Assembly (NCBI GenBank): GCA_902729415.1
Contig: CACVCF010000224.1
Coordinates: forward strand, 1-46,931
Length of the DNA stretch: 46,931 nucleotides
Direction of reading: 5' to 3'
From: Terasakiella magnetica
Lineage (GTDB): Bacteria > Pseudomonadota > Alphaproteobacteria > Rhodospirillales > Magnetospirillaceae
A program made the position numbers and the translations under genes. Position 1 is the first letter of the stretch, and every line of letters begins with the position of its first letter. The notes under the pieces are model-generated. The model did no database searches. It was not told where the DNA came from and saw nothing but the letters and a program-made list of their open reading frames with translations. This document shows positions 1 to 9,819 of the stretch, in pieces.

Positions 1-56
1 TCCTCTATATCGCCGCAACCGTCATTTGGATGGCGTAATTGTCAACAGAGCCTAGG

Positions 57-647
57 TCAGCACTCCACCCGTTCGACCACGCCGGGGCTCACCCGGAACA
101 GGGCGGTCTGGGGGCTGTCTTCGGCCATGGCCGCATCCGGGCTCAGCCCCAGAATCTGCCCCCGCAGCACCTTGCCCGCGATACCGTGGCTGACGGCGAT
201 GACCGTATCGCCGGGCGCCAGGGAATCCCACCACGCCTTGACGCGGATGGCGACGTCGGTATAGCTCTCGCCGCCGGGGGTGCGGAACACCCAATAGGCC
301 TCGCCCTTGCCGTCCCAGATATCGGGATGCACCGCCGCCAGATCGGCGCGGGGACGGCCGGAAAAGCTGCCGGCATGAACCTCCCGCAGGCGCTCGTCGA
401 AGGTGACGGCATCAAAGCGCAAACCCGCCACCTCGGCCAGGATGCCGGTGGTCTGGACGCAGCGGCCCAAGGGGCTGGACACCACCCGCCAGCCGTGGGC
501 GTCGCCCAGCATCTCGCGGATCTTGCTGCCATAGGCGCGGGCCTGGGCGATGCCCTTGGGGGTCAGCGGCGAATCGCCGTGGCCCTGGACCCGCAGCTCG
601 CGGTTCCACACGGTTTCGCCGTGACGGATCAGAAGGATGGTTGGCAT
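57..647 (-). CDS. Histidine phosphatase family protein (phosphoglycerate mutase-like)
   Basis: A 196-residue protein of the histidine phosphatase superfamily, which removes phosphate through a phosphohistidine intermediate; the substrate cannot be told from sequence. The catalytic RHGE motif lies at residues 8-11, an acidic DERLRE stretch sits mid-protein, and the second catalytic histidine is in VSHG near residue 155. Length fits the single-domain family, whose members include cobalamin phosphatases, phosphoserine phosphatases and broad-specificity enzymes. It lies 40 bases downstream of pheT on the same strand, with a 9-bp hairpin between them, so it may be co-transcribed at a reduced level. 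The family is secure; the role is open. Confidence 0.85.
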   Translation of the reverse strand: MPTILLIRHGETVWNRELRVQGHGDSPLTPKGIAQARAYGSKIREMLGDAHGWRVVSSPLGRCVQTTGILAEVAGLRFDAVTFDERLREVHAGSFSGRPRADLAAVHPDIWDGKGEAYWVFRTPGGESYTDVAIRVKAWWDSLAPGDTVIAVSHGIAGKVLRGQILGLSPDAAMAEDSPQTALFRVSPGVVERVEC

Positions 648-654
648 GGTCGCG

Positions 655-678
655 GCGGGGAGCCGTTCCGCTCCCCGC
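655..678 (-). terminator. Hairpin between pheT and the histidine phosphatase gene
   Basis: A perfect 9-bp inverted repeat (655-663 with 670-678) and a 6-base loop lie just after the pheT stop and only 8 bases before the phosphatase start. No U-tract follows on the minus strand, so this may be a partial terminator, an RNA-stabilising 3' hairpin, or a structure limiting access to the phosphatase start. Confidence 0.4.
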
Positions 679-687
679 TCTCCTGTT

Positions 688-3084
688 TTATCCCCGCAGC
701 TCGCCGCCGGTGGCCTTGATCACCGCCTGGACGATCTTGGCGCCGATGGCCTCGATCTCCTCGTCGGTCAGGGTCTTTTCCGTGGGTTGCAGGGTCACCG
801 AAATGGCCAGCGACTTCTTGCCCGCCGCCATCTTGTCGCCCTCGTAGAGATCGAACAGCGTCACATCGGTGACCAGCGCCCTGTCGGCCCCCTTGGCGGC
901 GCGGATGACGGCGTCGGCGGCCACAGCGGAATCCAAGATGAAGGCGAAGTCACGCTCCAACGGCTGGAAGGCCGAGGCCTTCAGCAGCGGCCGGGCCTTG
1001 GTGGCCTTGGCCTTGGGCAGCGGCAGGGCTTCGAGGAACAGCTCGAACGCCGCCACCGGCCCCTTGACGTCCAGCTTGGCGAGGATGCCGGGATGGAGTT
1101 CGCCAAAGAACGCCACCGCCTTATTGCCCAGCTTCAAGGTGCCCGAACGGCCGGGGTGATACCACACCGGGGCCTCGGCCACCACTTGCAGGCTGTCGGG
1201 ATTGCCCCCGGCGGCGGCGATGGCGGCAAGAACGTCGGCCTTGGCGTCGAAGGCATCGACCGCGCGGGCGGCCTCGGCCCAATGGCGGGTCCGGGCCTTA
1301 CCGGCGCGAACGCCCGCCGCGACCTGACGCTGCTGGCCGGGTTCGGGACCGTCGAATTGCGGCCCGATCTCGAACAGGCCCAGGTCGCGCATGCCGCGGT
1401 CGGCGTTGCGGCCGACGGCGCTGACCAGATTGGGCAGCACCGAGGGGCGCATGACGTCGAGATCGCTGGAGATGGGATTGGCCAGATGCATTTCGGGAGC
1501 GCCGCCCCCGAACATCAGCGCCTGCGCCTCGGGCAGGAACGACCACGTCACCGTTTCCACCAGTCCCCGGGTGGCAAGCTGGCGGCGCACCCATCCGGCG
1601 CGGCGCTGGGACGGCGTCAGCACCGGCCTGGGCATGGACGAGCGCGGCAACGGCACCGACGGGATGTTGTGATAGCCGTTGATACGGATGATCTCTTCCA
1701 CCAGATCATGCTCGGCGGTGATGTCGCCGCGCCATGACGGCGGATTGACCAGCAGACCGTCGGCATGTTCGGCCACGGCGCAGCCGAGATCGTTCAAGAT
1801 GGTCTCCATGCGGTCCACCGACACCTCGACCCCGCCCAGCTCGGCCACCCGGCTGGGGCGCAGCACGATGGATTTCTGCCAGTCGGGCTCGGTCCCGGCG
1901 ATCACCGGCTCGGAGGCCTCGCCGCCGCACAGATCCAGGATCATGCGGGTGGCCAGTTCCATGGCCGGGACCACGAAGGCGGGATCGACGCCGCGCTCGA
2001 AGCGGAAGCGGGCATCGGACAAGATATCCAGCCGCCGCCCGGTGGCGGCGGTGCGGATGGGATCGAAATAAGCGGCTTCCAGGAAGACGTCGGTGGTGGC
2101 CGCGGTGCAGCCGGACGGTTCGCCGCCCAGAATACCCGCCAGGGCTTCGGGACCGGCATCGTCGGCAATGACCGTCATGCCCGCGTCCAGGGTATAGGTC
2201 TTGCCGTTGAGACCGGCCAGGGTCTCGCCCGCCACGGACAGGCGGGCGCGGATGTCGCCCTTGACCTTGGCGGCGTCGAAGACATGCAGCGGACGGCAAA
2301 GGTCGTAGGTGAAGAAATTGGTGATGTCCACCAGCACCGAAATCGGGCGCAGGCCGATGGTGGTCAGACGGTCCTTCAGCCATTGCGGGCTGTCGCCGTT
2401 CTTGACGCCGCGGATCAGCCGCCCGGCGAACAGCGGGCAGGCATCGGCGGATTCGGCGTCGAAGTCGAGACGCACGCCGATGGGGCTCTTGAAGCGGCCC
2501 GGCACCGGCTCGACCATCAGGGGCTTCAGCGTGCCGAGGCCACCGGCGGCCAGATCGCGGGCGATGCCGCGCACGCCCAGGCAATCGACCCGGTTGGGGG
2601 TGACGGAAATCTCGATCATGGGATCGAAGCTCATGATATCGAGCAACCTGGCGCCGATCGCGGTGTCGGCGGCCAGTTCGGCGATGCCGTCATGGTCCTC
2701 GCCCAGCTTCAGCTCGCGCCACGAGCACATCATGCCCTGGCTTTCGACGCCGCGGACATTGCCCTTCTTCAGCACTTCGCCGTTGTGGGGGATATAGGTG
2801 CCGGGCTGGGCCAGGATCACCTTGAGGCCGGCGCGCGCGTTGGGAGCGCCGCACACCACCTGGATGGTGCCGCTGCCGGTCTCGACCGTGCACAGGCGCA
2901 GCTTGTCGGCGTTGGGGTGCTTTTCCGCGCTCAGGATATGGCCGACGATAAAGCCGCCCAGATGCTGGGACGGGTCATCGATGCCTTCCACCTCCAGACC
3001 GATATCGGTCAGCGCCGTCTCGATCTGGGCCAGGGTGGCGTCGGTTTCCAGGTGGCTTTTCAGCCAGGACAGGGTGAATTTCAT
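688..3084 (-). CDS. pheT: Phenylalanine-tRNA ligase beta subunit
   Basis: The 798-residue beta subunit of the (alpha-beta)2 phenylalanyl-tRNA synthetase, cytoplasmic. The N-terminal tRNA-binding OB domain (about residues 40-150) starts from the typical MKFTLSWLK opening. B3/B4 editing and B5 domains fill the middle, including the ITNFFTYDL stretch. The C-terminal anticodon-binding FDX-ACB domain (about residues 705-797) includes the ERDFAFI motif. Length is normal for bacteria (about 790-800). Its ATG overlaps the pheS stop by 4 bases (ATGA), the usual translational coupling of the two subunits. Nothing looks broken. Confidence 0.98.
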   Translation of the reverse strand: MKFTLSWLKSHLETDATLAQIETALTDIGLEVEGIDDPSQHLGGFIVGHILSAEKHPNADKLRLCTVETGSGTIQVVCGAPNARAGLKVILAQPGTYIPHNGEVLKKGNVRGVESQGMMCSWRELKLGEDHDGIAELAADTAIGARLLDIMSFDPMIEISVTPNRVDCLGVRGIARDLAAGGLGTLKPLMVEPVPGRFKSPIGVRLDFDAESADACPLFAGRLIRGVKNGDSPQWLKDRLTTIGLRPISVLVDITNFFTYDLCRPLHVFDAAKVKGDIRARLSVAGETLAGLNGKTYTLDAGMTVIADDAGPEALAGILGGEPSGCTAATTDVFLEAAYFDPIRTAATGRRLDILSDARFRFERGVDPAFVVPAMELATRMILDLCGGEASEPVIAGTEPDWQKSIVLRPSRVAELGGVEVSVDRMETILNDLGCAVAEHADGLLVNPPSWRGDITAEHDLVEEIIRINGYHNIPSVPLPRSSMPRPVLTPSQRRAGWVRRQLATRGLVETVTWSFLPEAQALMFGGGAPEMHLANPISSDLDVMRPSVLPNLVSAVGRNADRGMRDLGLFEIGPQFDGPEPGQQRQVAAGVRAGKARTRHWAEAARAVDAFDAKADVLAAIAAAGGNPDSLQVVAEAPVWYHPGRSGTLKLGNKAVAFFGELHPGILAKLDVKGPVAAFELFLEALPLPKAKATKARPLLKASAFQPLERDFAFILDSAVAADAVIRAAKGADRALVTDVTLFDLYEGDKMAAGKKSLAISVTLQPTEKTLTDEEIEAIGAKIVQAVIKATGGELRG

Positions 3085-4157
3085 CGGGTCAGCCCTCCCG
3101 AGAGCGTGGGAACGTCAAAGGGCACGAAGCCGTAATGCTTCAGCCAGCGCAGATCGGAATCGAAGAAGGTGCGCAGATCGGGAATGCCGTATTTCAGCAT
3201 GGCCATGCGCTCGACGCCCATGCCGAAGGCGAAGCCCTGATAGACCTCGGGATCGAGACCGCAGGCCCGCAGCACATTGGGATGCACCATGCCCGAGCCG
3301 CCGATCTCCAGCCAGCCCTTGCCGGGGCCGATCTTCAATTCCCCGCCCTCGCGCGAACAGCCGATATCGACCTCGGCCGAGGGCTCGGTGAAGGGAAAGA
3401 AGCTGGGGCGGAAGCGCACCGGAACCTCGTCCACCTCGAAGAAGGTGGTGACGAATTCCATCAGGCAGCCCTTGAGATGGCCCATATGGGTGGTCTTGTC
3501 GATCACCAGCCCCTCGATCTGATGAAACATCGGGGTATGGGTCATGTCGGAATCGCAGCGATAGGTCCGGCCCGGAGCGATGATGCGGATCGGCGGCTTG
3601 TTGGCCACCATGGTGCGGATCTGCACCGGGCTGGTATGGGTGCGCAGCAGATGGCGCGAACCGTCGGCCTTCTCGCCGAAATAGAAGGTGTCGTGCATCT
3701 GGCGCGCCGGGTGTTCCTGGGGAATGTTCAGCGCGGTGAAATTGTGGAAATCGTCCTCGATATCCGGTCCCTCGGCCACTTCGAACCCCATTTGGGCGAA
3801 GATGGCGCTCATCTCGTCCATGACCTGACTGATGGGGTGGATGCGGCCTTGAGTCTCGGGGCGGGCGGAGAGGGTGACGTCGATCCTTTCGCGCGCCAGC
3901 CGGGAATCCAGCGCCCCGGCTTCCAGCACCGCCTTGGCGGTGTCGAGCGCGGCCGAGACCTCGTCGCGGGCGGCGTTGAGCATGGCGCCCGCCGCCTTGC
4001 GGTCCTCGGCGCTCATGGCGCCCAGCGACTTCATCAGGCCGGTGATGGAGCCCTTCTTGCCCAGGGCGGCGACGCGCACCGCGTCCAGCTGCTCCAACGA
4101 CTGCGAGGCGGCGATCTCGGCCAAAGCCTCGGAGCGGATCCGATCAAGGTCTTGCAT
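3081..4157 (-). CDS. pheS: Phenylalanine-tRNA ligase alpha subunit
   Basis: The catalytic alpha subunit, charging tRNA-Phe with phenylalanine. Class II motifs are present: motif 2 around [16 protein letters not shown] and motif 3 in [13 protein letters not shown] near the C-terminus. An N-terminal coiled coil for tRNA binding covers about residues 1-85. I place the start at 4157 (MQDLDRIR, 358 residues) because a GGAAG ribosome site lies just upstream; a longer frame to 4217 would run through the terminator hairpin at 4181-4210. Another ATG at 4169 is possible. pheS follows rplT and overlaps pheT, a common alphaproteobacterial order. Confidence 0.97.
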   Translation of the reverse strand: MQDLDRIRSEALAEIAASQSLEQLDAVRVAALGKKGSITGLMKSLGAMSAEDRKAAGAMLNAARDEVSAALDTAKAVLEAGALDSRLARERIDVTLSARPETQGRIHPISQVMDEMSAIFAQMGFEVAEGPDIEDDFHNFTALNIPQEHPARQMHDTFYFGEKADGSRHLLRTHTSPVQIRTMVANKPPIRIIAPGRTYRCDSDMTHTPMFHQIEGLVIDKTTHMGHLKGCLMEFVTTFFEVDEVPVRFRPSFFPFTEPSAEVDIGCSREGGELKIGPGKGWLEIGGSGMVHPNVLRACGLDPEVYQGFAFGMGVERMAMLKYGIPDLRTFFDSDLRWLKHYGFVPFDVPTLSGGLTR

Positions 4158-4180
4158 GTCCACTTCCATCGTTATGACGC

Positions 4181-4210
4181 AAAAAGGGGCCGTCCCCTCG
4201 GGCCGGCCCC
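4181..4210 (-). terminator. Rho-independent terminator between rplT and pheS
   Basis: Read on the minus strand, a 7-bp GC stem (GGGGCCG pairing with CGGCCCC, 11-base loop) runs straight into TTTTT. It sits after rplT and ends about 24 bases before the pheS start, so it either ends rpmI-rplT transcripts or acts as an attenuator for pheST. I saw no Phe-rich leader peptide in the gap. Confidence 0.75.
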
Positions 4211-4223
4211 TCTCCACTATATC

Positions 4224-4248
4224 GACAGCCCCTTCACGGGGCGCTGTC
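4224..4248 (-). other. Second hairpin in the rplT-pheS gap
   Basis: An imperfect inverted repeat (GACAGC-GCCCC against GGGGC-TGTC with a small bulge) follows the rplT stop and precedes the main terminator. It could be part of a tandem terminator or of a leader with alternative folds. Confidence 0.4.
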
Positions 4249-4255
4249 CCAAGTC

Positions 4256-4612
4256 CTACTGGAGGGCGGCCTGAGCCTTATCCACCAGCGACTTAAACGC
4301 CTCGGGCTCACGGATGGCGATATCGGACAGAACCTTGCGGTCCAGCGCGATACCGGCCTTCTTCAGGCCGTCCATGAAGCGCGAATAGGGCAGGCCGAAA
4401 GCGCGCGATCCGGCGTTGATACGCTGAATCCACAGAGCGCGGAAATTCCGCTTCTTGGCGCGACGGTCGCGGTAGGCGTAACGCAGCGCCTTCTCGACCT
4501 TCTGAATGGCAACCCGGAAACAGGTGCTGGAGCGGCCGCGATAGCCCTTGGCCAGCTTCAAAATCTTCTTATGACGGGCGTGGGTGGTCACGCCCCGCTT
4601 GACGCGAGCCAT
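4256..4612 (-). CDS. rplT: 50S ribosomal protein L20
   Basis: L20 is an early-binding 23S rRNA protein needed for assembly of the large subunit. The 118-residue sequence opens with the conserved MARVKRG and includes AKGYRGR and the [18 protein letters not shown] core. Length is standard. It begins 3 bases after rpmI and forms one operon with it; pheST follows beyond a terminator. In E. coli and Bacillus L20 represses its own operon by binding mRNA, so similar control is possible here, but only by inference. Confidence 0.98.
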   Translation of the reverse strand: MARVKRGVTTHARHKKILKLAKGYRGRSSTCFRVAIQKVEKALRYAYRDRRAKKRNFRALWIQRINAGSRAFGLPYSRFMDGLKKAGIALDRKVLSDIAIREPEAFKSLVDKAQAALQ

Positions 4613-4615
4613 GGA

Positions 4616-4819
4616 TCAGCCTCCGTTCGGCAGGTAGAACTTCTTGACGTTGTCGCTGTCGGTCTTGAACAGCATGAAGGTGCCGCGCGCCTGGCGCTTC
4701 ATCTTCGAGGTCTTGGCCGACAGGCAGTGACGCTTGAACGCCACGTTCGCCTTCACCTTGCCGGTGCCGGTGAGCTTGAACCGCTTCTTGGCGGAGCTCT
4801 TGGTCTTCATCTTGGGCAT
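4616..4819 (-). CDS. rpmI: 50S ribosomal protein L35
   Basis: L35 is a small basic protein of the large ribosomal subunit. The 67-residue sequence has the family's opening [14 protein letters not shown] and the LTGTGKVK motif. It is the first gene of its operon; unlike the enterobacterial infC-rpmI-rplT order, infC is not upstream and the neighbouring gene is ubiD. A consensus promoter and an 85-base leader with a small hairpin precede it. Confidence 0.97.
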   Translation of the reverse strand: MPKMKTKSSAKKRFKLTGTGKVKANVAFKRHCLSAKTSKMKRQARGTFMLFKTDSDNVKKFYLPNGG

Positions 4820-4863
4820 TTTCGCTATCCTTGCATCTGAAGTGGTTCAGCGATAACAAACGG

Positions 4864-4885
4864 CAAGGCAGCCCTAACAGCCTTG
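4864..4885 (-). promoter_or_regulatory. Leader hairpin upstream of rpmI
   Basis: A 6-bp inverted repeat (CAAGGC/GCCTTG, 10-base loop) lies in the predicted rpmI 5' leader, between the promoter and the start codon. Ribosomal protein leaders often bind their own product; L20 or L35 binding is only a guess here. Confidence 0.3.
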
Positions 4886-4904
4886 TCCGCTTAGGAAGGC
4901 GATG

Positions 4905-4934
4905 CTTATACCGGCAAGTCCGGGGGGATGTCAA
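4905..4934 (-). promoter_or_regulatory. Sigma-70-type promoter for rpmI-rplT(-pheST)
   Basis: On the minus strand a perfect TTGACA (-35, complement of 4929-4934) is followed after 18 bases by TATAAG (-10, complement of 4905-4910). Position and strength fit a highly expressed ribosomal protein operon. Confidence 0.75.
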
Positions 4935-4955
4935 CGGACAGCCGCCGCAAGACAG

Positions 4956-6470
4956 TCATCGCCAGATGGGCTTACCCGATCCGGGCAGCCCGAATTCCGC
5001 CCAGCGCCGGGTCACGGAATCCACCACCTCGTCGCTCATGCGGATCTTCTCGCCCCATTCACGATGGGTCTCGGGCGGCCATTTGTTGGTGGCGTCCAGG
5101 CCCAGCTTGCCGCCCAGGCCGGATTCGGGCGAGGCGAAGTCAAGGTAATCGATGGGAGTGCCCTCGATCACCGTGATATCGCGGGCCGGGTCCATGCGGG
5201 TGGAGATGGCCCACATGACGTCCTTCCAGTCGCGGGCGTTGATGTCGTCATCCACCACGATGACGAACTTGGTGTACATGAACTGCTTCAAGAAGCTCCA
5301 CACCCCGAACATCACCCGCTTGGCATGGCCGGGATAGGCCTTCTTCATGGCGACCACGGCGATGCGGTAGCTGCACCCTTCGGGCGGCAGCCAGAAATCG
5401 ACGATCTCGGGAAATTGCTGGGCCAGCAGCGGAATGAACACCTCGTTCAGCGCCTCGCCCAGGACACTGGGCTCGTCCGGCGGCCGCCCGGTGAAGGTGG
5501 ACAGATAGATGGGGTCCTTGCGCATGGTGATGGCCGAGACCCGGAACACGGGGAAGGATTCCACCGAGTTGTAATAGCCAGTGTGGTCGCCATAGGGGCC
5601 TTCGTCGCCACACTCGTCCAGCATGACGTGGCCTTCCAGCACGATCTCGGCCCCGGCGGGAACCTTCAGCGGCACCGTCTTGCACTCCACCAGCTCGACC
5701 TTGCGGCCGCGCAGCAGACCGGCGAACTGATACTCGCTCAAGGTTTCCGGCACCGGCGTCACCGCGGCGATGATGGTGCCGGGGTCGGCGCCGATCACCA
5801 CGGCGGCGGGCATGGGCTCGGCCTTGGCGGCGCCCCAGCGCTGGAAATGCTGCGCCCCGCCGCGATGCTTCAGCCAGCGCATCAAGGTGGTGTCCTTGCC
5901 CGTCACCTGCATGCGGTAGATGCCGAGGTTGAAGCCGTCGCGCTTGTCGTCCTTGGTGTTGGGGCCTTGGGTCACCACCAGCGGCCAAGTGATCAGCGGC
6001 GCCGGTTCCCCCGGCCAGCAGCCCTGGATGGGCAGGCGCGACAGATCGATCTGGTCGCCGGTCAGCACCACCTGCTGACACGGCGCGCTGCTCACCGTCT
6101 TGGGGCGCATGGCCATGACGGTCTTGGCCAAAGGCAGCATGTCCAGCGCTTCGCGCCAGCCGCCGGGCGGTTCGGGCTGCTTCAGGAAGGCCAGGGTCTC
6201 GCCCACCTCACGCAGCTGATGGGGCTCGCGGTCCATGCCCCAGGCCACCCGCTCGACCGTGCCGAACAGATTGACCAGCACCGGCATGCCATAGACACCG
6301 CCGTCGGGCCGCACCACATTCTCGAACAGGACCGCCGGGCCGCCTTCGGCCAGCAGGCGGGTCTGGATCTCGGTCATCTCCAGATGGGGGCTGACCGGCG
6401 CCGACACTCGGACCAACCGCCCGGTTTCCTCCAGGCGGTGGATGAAATCGCGCAACGAATCGTACGCCAT
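4956..6470 (-). CDS. ubiD: UbiD family decarboxylase (4-hydroxy-3-polyprenylbenzoate decarboxylase)
   Basis: A 504-residue UbiD-type enzyme, which uses prenylated FMN to decarboxylate the polyprenyl-hydroxybenzoate intermediate of ubiquinone synthesis. Family marks include [11 protein letters not shown] around residues 280-290, [12 protein letters not shown], the [10 protein letters not shown] segment and the C-terminal [15 protein letters not shown]. Length matches E. coli UbiD (497). I chose the start at 6470 (MAYDSLRDF), preceded by a GGGG stretch, rather than the upstream in-frame ATG at 6581, whose extra residues look non-coding. The cofactor partner UbiX is not in the window. It is divergent from the HD-GYP gene. 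Confidence 0.92.
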   Translation of the reverse strand: MAYDSLRDFIHRLEETGRLVRVSAPVSPHLEMTEIQTRLLAEGGPAVLFENVVRPDGGVYGMPVLVNLFGTVERVAWGMDREPHQLREVGETLAFLKQPEPPGGWREALDMLPLAKTVMAMRPKTVSSAPCQQVVLTGDQIDLSRLPIQGCWPGEPAPLITWPLVVTQGPNTKDDKRDGFNLGIYRMQVTGKDTTLMRWLKHRGGAQHFQRWGAAKAEPMPAAVVIGADPGTIIAAVTPVPETLSEYQFAGLLRGRKVELVECKTVPLKVPAGAEIVLEGHVMLDECGDEGPYGDHTGYYNSVESFPVFRVSAITMRKDPIYLSTFTGRPPDEPSVLGEALNEVFIPLLAQQFPEIVDFWLPPEGCSYRIAVVAMKKAYPGHAKRVMFGVWSFLKQFMYTKFVIVVDDDINARDWKDVMWAISTRMDPARDITVIEGTPIDYLDFASPESGLGGKLGLDATNKWPPETHREWGEKIRMSDEVVDSVTRRWAEFGLPGSGKPIWR

Positions 6471-6624
6471 GCTGCACCCCATTAAAAATGACGGACCATC
6501 GGTTGGACACCGGATCGACAGATTCGGACACTCTGCGATAATCGCCGCGCCAAAGGGACGATGAACCGCGCACGGCGTCAAGACACAAGATCGTCATGCA
6601 CGGCTCGTCACGAATTGTCACAGC

Positions 6625-6640
6625 TTCACCTCGGGGTGAA
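6625..6640. promoter_or_regulatory. 16-bp palindrome in the ubiD / HD-GYP divergent region
   Basis: TTCACC-tcgg-GGTGAA, a perfect 6-bp inverted repeat, sits 58 bases before the HD-GYP start in the 228-base divergent region. It could be an operator or a leader hairpin. A weaker repeat (CCGCA...TGCGG) lies at about 6661-6677. Confidence 0.35.
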
Positions 6641-6698
6641 ATCGCTGTACCCTAGACATTCCGCATACCATGTGCGGCACGAAGAAAAGGCCACCGCA

Positions 6699-8474
6699 AT
6701 GGCTCTGGCACAGAAAGAAGAACGCTACCGCACGCTGATCGAGCTGGGTATCGCCCTCTCGGCCGAGCGCAACCATGACCGCCTGATGGAGCGCATTCTT
6801 CACGGCGCCAAGGATATGTGCAACGCCGACGGCGGCACCTTGTACCTCGTCACCGAGGACAAGCACGGCCTGCGGTTCGAAATCATGCTGAACGACACCC
6901 TCAACATCGCCATGGGGGGCACCACCGGCAAGCCGATCCCGTTTCCGCCGCTACGGCTGCACGACGAACACGGCGAGCCCAACCACAAGAACGTCTCCAG
7001 CCATTGCGCCCTGACCGGCACCACCATCAACATCGCCGACGCCTATGACGTCGACAAGTTCGACTTTTCCGGCACCAAGGCCTTCGACATCAAGACCGGC
7101 TACCGCTCGAAATCCTTCCTGACGGTGCCGCTGAAGAATTACGAGGGCGAGGTGATCGGCGTCATCCAGCTGATCAACGCCCGCAACCGCGGCAACCGCA
7201 TCGTCACCTTCGGCCCCGCCATCACGCCGCTGATCGAGGCCCTGGCCAGCCAGGCGGCCGTGGCGCTCGACAACCAGCGCCTGATCGAAGCCCAGAAACA
7301 GCTGTTCAAAAGCTTCATCCAGGTGATCGCCGGATCGATCGACGCCAAAAGCCCCTATACCGGCGGCCACTGCAACCGCGTTCCCGCCATCACCTTCATG
7401 CTGGCCGAAGCCGCCTGCAACGCCACCGAAGGCCCCTTCGCCGATTTCTCGCTGACCGACGACGAATGGTACGAGTTGGAGGTGGCGGGCGGCCTGCACG
7501 ATTGCGGCAAGGTCACCACCCCGGAATACATCGTCGACAAGGCCACCAAGCTGGAGACCATCTATAACCGCATCCACGAGGTCCGTATGCGGTTCGAGGT
7601 GTGCAAGCGCGACGCCGTCATCACCTATCTCGAAGCCATCCTGGCCGGGGAGGAGGATGCCGACCTGCTGAAGCAGCGCCTGGACGAGACCCTGGCCGGG
7701 CTCGACGCCGATTTCGCCTTCGTCGCCGAGTGCAATGTCGGCGGCGAGTTCATGGCCCCCGAAAAGGTCGAACGCCTGAACGCCATCGCCCAGCGCACCT
7801 GGACCCGCACCCTGGACGATACCCAAGGCCTGTCCATCGACGAGATGCGCCGCCGCCCCGGCGAGCAGGCCAAGCCGCCGGTGGAGGAATCCCTGCTGGC
7901 CGACAAGCCCTGGCACGTCATCCCCCACGAGATCGCCGTCGATGTCAGCCGCTATGACGCCGAGGGTATCCGCATGAAGCCGCTGGAGAACCGCTATAAC
8001 CTGGGCGAGCTTTACAACCTGGGCATCGGCCGCGGCACCCTGACGGCGGAAGACCGCTTCAAGATCAACGACCACATCGTCCAGACCATCTTCATGCTGA
8101 AGGCCCTGCCCTTCCCCAAGAATCTCAGCCGGGTGGCGGAATGGGCGGGCGGTCACCACGAGATGATGAACGGCAAGGGCTATCCCAAGGGCCTGACCCG
8201 CGAACAGATGTCACTGCCGGCCCGCATGATGGCCGTGGCCGATATCTTCGAGGCGCTGACCGCCGCCGACCGGCCCTACAAGAAGCCCAAGACCTTGTCG
8301 GAATCGCTCAAGATCATGTCCTTCATGGTCAAGGACCAGCATATCGACCATGAGCTGTGGGAGCTGTTCCTGACCTCGGGCATCTGGAAGGACTACGCCG
8401 ACAAATATCTGCGCCCCGAACAGATCGACGAGGTCGATATCGTCAAATTCCTGCCGCAGAAGGCCGCGCAGTAA
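6699..8474 (+). CDS. GAF / HD-GYP domain protein with an inserted segment
   Basis: A predicted cytoplasmic cyclic-di-GMP phosphodiesterase of 591 residues. A GAF sensor domain spans about residues 10-195. The HD-GYP domain follows, with TGGHCNRV near 225, the HD pair at 267-268 (LHDCGK) and the GYP signature HHEMMNGKGYP at 486-496, so metal-binding residues are kept. Normally HD and HHE lie about 60 residues apart; here the gap is about 218. Roughly 150 extra residues (about 285-440) fall between TKLE and the point where helix LTAEDRFKIN resumes. Start at 6699 (MALAQKEERY) has AAGG upstream; the longer frame from 6561 is unlikely. Catalysis is probable but the insertion makes it unusual. Confidence 0.88.
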   Translation: MALAQKEERYRTLIELGIALSAERNHDRLMERILHGAKDMCNADGGTLYLVTEDKHGLRFEIMLNDTLNIAMGGTTGKPIPFPPLRLHDEHGEPNHKNVSSHCALTGTTINIADAYDVDKFDFSGTKAFDIKTGYRSKSFLTVPLKNYEGEVIGVIQLINARNRGNRIVTFGPAITPLIEALASQAAVALDNQRLIEAQKQLFKSFIQVIAGSIDAKSPYTGGHCNRVPAITFMLAEAACNATEGPFADFSLTDDEWYELEVAGGLHDCGKVTTPEYIVDKATKLETIYNRIHEVRMRFEVCKRDAVITYLEAILAGEEDADLLKQRLDETLAGLDADFAFVAECNVGGEFMAPEKVERLNAIAQRTWTRTLDDTQGLSIDEMRRRPGEQAKPPVEESLLADKPWHVIPHEIAVDVSRYDAEGIRMKPLENRYNLGELYNLGIGRGTLTAEDRFKINDHIVQTIFMLKALPFPKNLSRVAEWAGGHHEMMNGKGYPKGLTREQMSLPARMMAVADIFEALTAADRPYKKPKTLSESLKIMSFMVKDQHIDHELWELFLTSGIWKDYADKYLRPEQIDEVDIVKFLPQKAAQ

Positions 8475-8481
8475 ACAGAGA

Positions 8482-9819
8482 CTACCGGCGCAGCACCGCC
8501 ACCGCCTCCAGATGACCCGACCAGGGAAACTGGTCGATGGGGGTGACCTCTTGCACCTGCCACCCCCCGTCGGCCAGAACCCGCAGGTCGCGGGCCAGGG
8601 TGGCGGGATTGCACGACACCATCACCAGCAGATGGGGACCGGCCTTGGCATCGGCGATGCGGGCCAATTCCGCCGCTTGCGCCCCCGCTCCGGCACGGGG
8701 CGGGTCCAGCACCACCGCCTGGAAGGCCTTCAACTCGTGCGGCGCCAGGGGACGGCGGGCGAGATCGCGGACCTCGACGGTGATGCCGAGGCCATCGCGG
8801 CGGATGGCGGCGTCGAGGGCCGCCATCGGCCCCTGTTCGCCCTCGACCGCATGCACCGGGCCACGCCGGGACAAGGGCACGGTGAAGCTGCCGCACCCGG
8901 CATAGAGATCAGCCACCGGCGAGGCGGTCCCCACCGCGTTCAGCACCAGTTCGGCGATGGCCAGCTCGCCGCCGCGGGTGGGCTGGAGAAAGGCGCCGGG
9001 CGAGGGCTCGACCGCCACGCCGCCGAAATGGATCAAAGCGGGCCTGCGCCGGGCGATGGGTTCGGCAAAGCCGCCGCCGGGCTTGCGCCAATGCAGACGG
9101 GCCAGATCGCCCGTCTCGGCGAAGGCGGCCAGCCGTTCGCGGTCGGCGAGGTCAAGGCGGGCCTCGGCTTCGACCAGCACATCCAGCCCCCCTTCGGTCT
9201 GGGTCACCACCACATCGCCGGAGGTGCCGTCGGGCACCACCTCGGACAGCATGCCCCGCAAGGCGGGCAGGAACGCCACCAAGGCGGGCTCCAGCAGGGG
9301 ACAGCGCTCGAGATCGATGACGGTGTGGCTGCCCCGCGCGTTGTAGCCCAGCGCGGTCTTGCCGCCGCGACGGAAGAAGGCGAAGACGGCGCGGCGGCGG
9401 CTGGCGGGCGGCACCCGCACCAGGGCGTTGACCTGAACCCCGCCCAATCCCTGGCGGGCAAGCTGGGTCCGCAGCAGGCCGTGCTTCCACGTGCCGTAAA
9501 GGCCATCGTCGAGATGCTGCAGCGTGCAGCCGCCACAGCGGCCGAAATGAGGACAGACCGGTTCGGCCCGTCCCGGCCCCCGGTCCAGCACCTCGACCAA
9601 GGCGGCGGTCAGGCCATCGGCCCGGCGGCCCTCGATGCGGGCCTGCACCCGGTCTCCGGCGACGGTGAAGGGGATATAGACCGCCTCGCCGTCCAGCCGG
9701 GCGATGCCGTCACCGCGTGCCCCCACCTCCTCGACCACCAGTTCGACGGTGCGGGGCGGCAGCGGGGCGGCAATGCGGGCTTTGCGGGCGGCGGCGGGCG
9801 AACGGCGGGGTTTTCTCAT
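8482..9819 (-). CDS. Class I SAM-dependent RNA 5-methyluridine methyltransferase (TrmA/RlmD family)
   Basis: A 445-residue enzyme that methylates C5 of uridine in tRNA or 23S rRNA. A basic tail (1-18) precedes a TRAM domain (about 25-80). The iron-sulfur cysteines CPHFGRCGGC are near residues 90-99, with a further cysteine in RCPLLEP. The Rossmann fold holds ADLYAGCGSF for SAM, LDPPRAGA, and the catalytic cysteine in VSCNPATLARD. The cluster points to RlmC/RlmD rather than TrmA, but the target cannot be set from sequence. It is the last gene of the Mla series, overlapping the lipoprotein gene by 4 bases, and converges with the HD-GYP gene, leaving 7 bases between them. Confidence 0.9.
   Translation of the reverse strand: MRKPRRSPAAARKARIAAPLPPRTVELVVEEVGARGDGIARLDGEAVYIPFTVAGDRVQARIEGRRADGLTAALVEVLDRGPGRAEPVCPHFGRCGGCTLQHLDDGLYGTWKHGLLRTQLARQGLGGVQVNALVRVPPASRRRAVFAFFRRGGKTALGYNARGSHTVIDLERCPLLEPALVAFLPALRGMLSEVVPDGTSGDVVVTQTEGGLDVLVEAEARLDLADRERLAAFAETGDLARLHWRKPGGGFAEPIARRRPALIHFGGVAVEPSPGAFLQPTRGGELAIAELVLNAVGTASPVADLYAGCGSFTVPLSRRGPVHAVEGEQGPMAALDAAIRRDGLGITVEVRDLARRPLAPHELKAFQAVVLDPPRAGAGAQAAELARIADAKAGPHLLVMVSCNPATLARDLRVLADGGWQVQEVTPIDQFPWSGHLEAVAVLRR

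Noticed and set aside
4157..4258. Phe leader-peptide attenuation of pheST
   Set aside because: No run of Phe codons is present between rplT and pheS.
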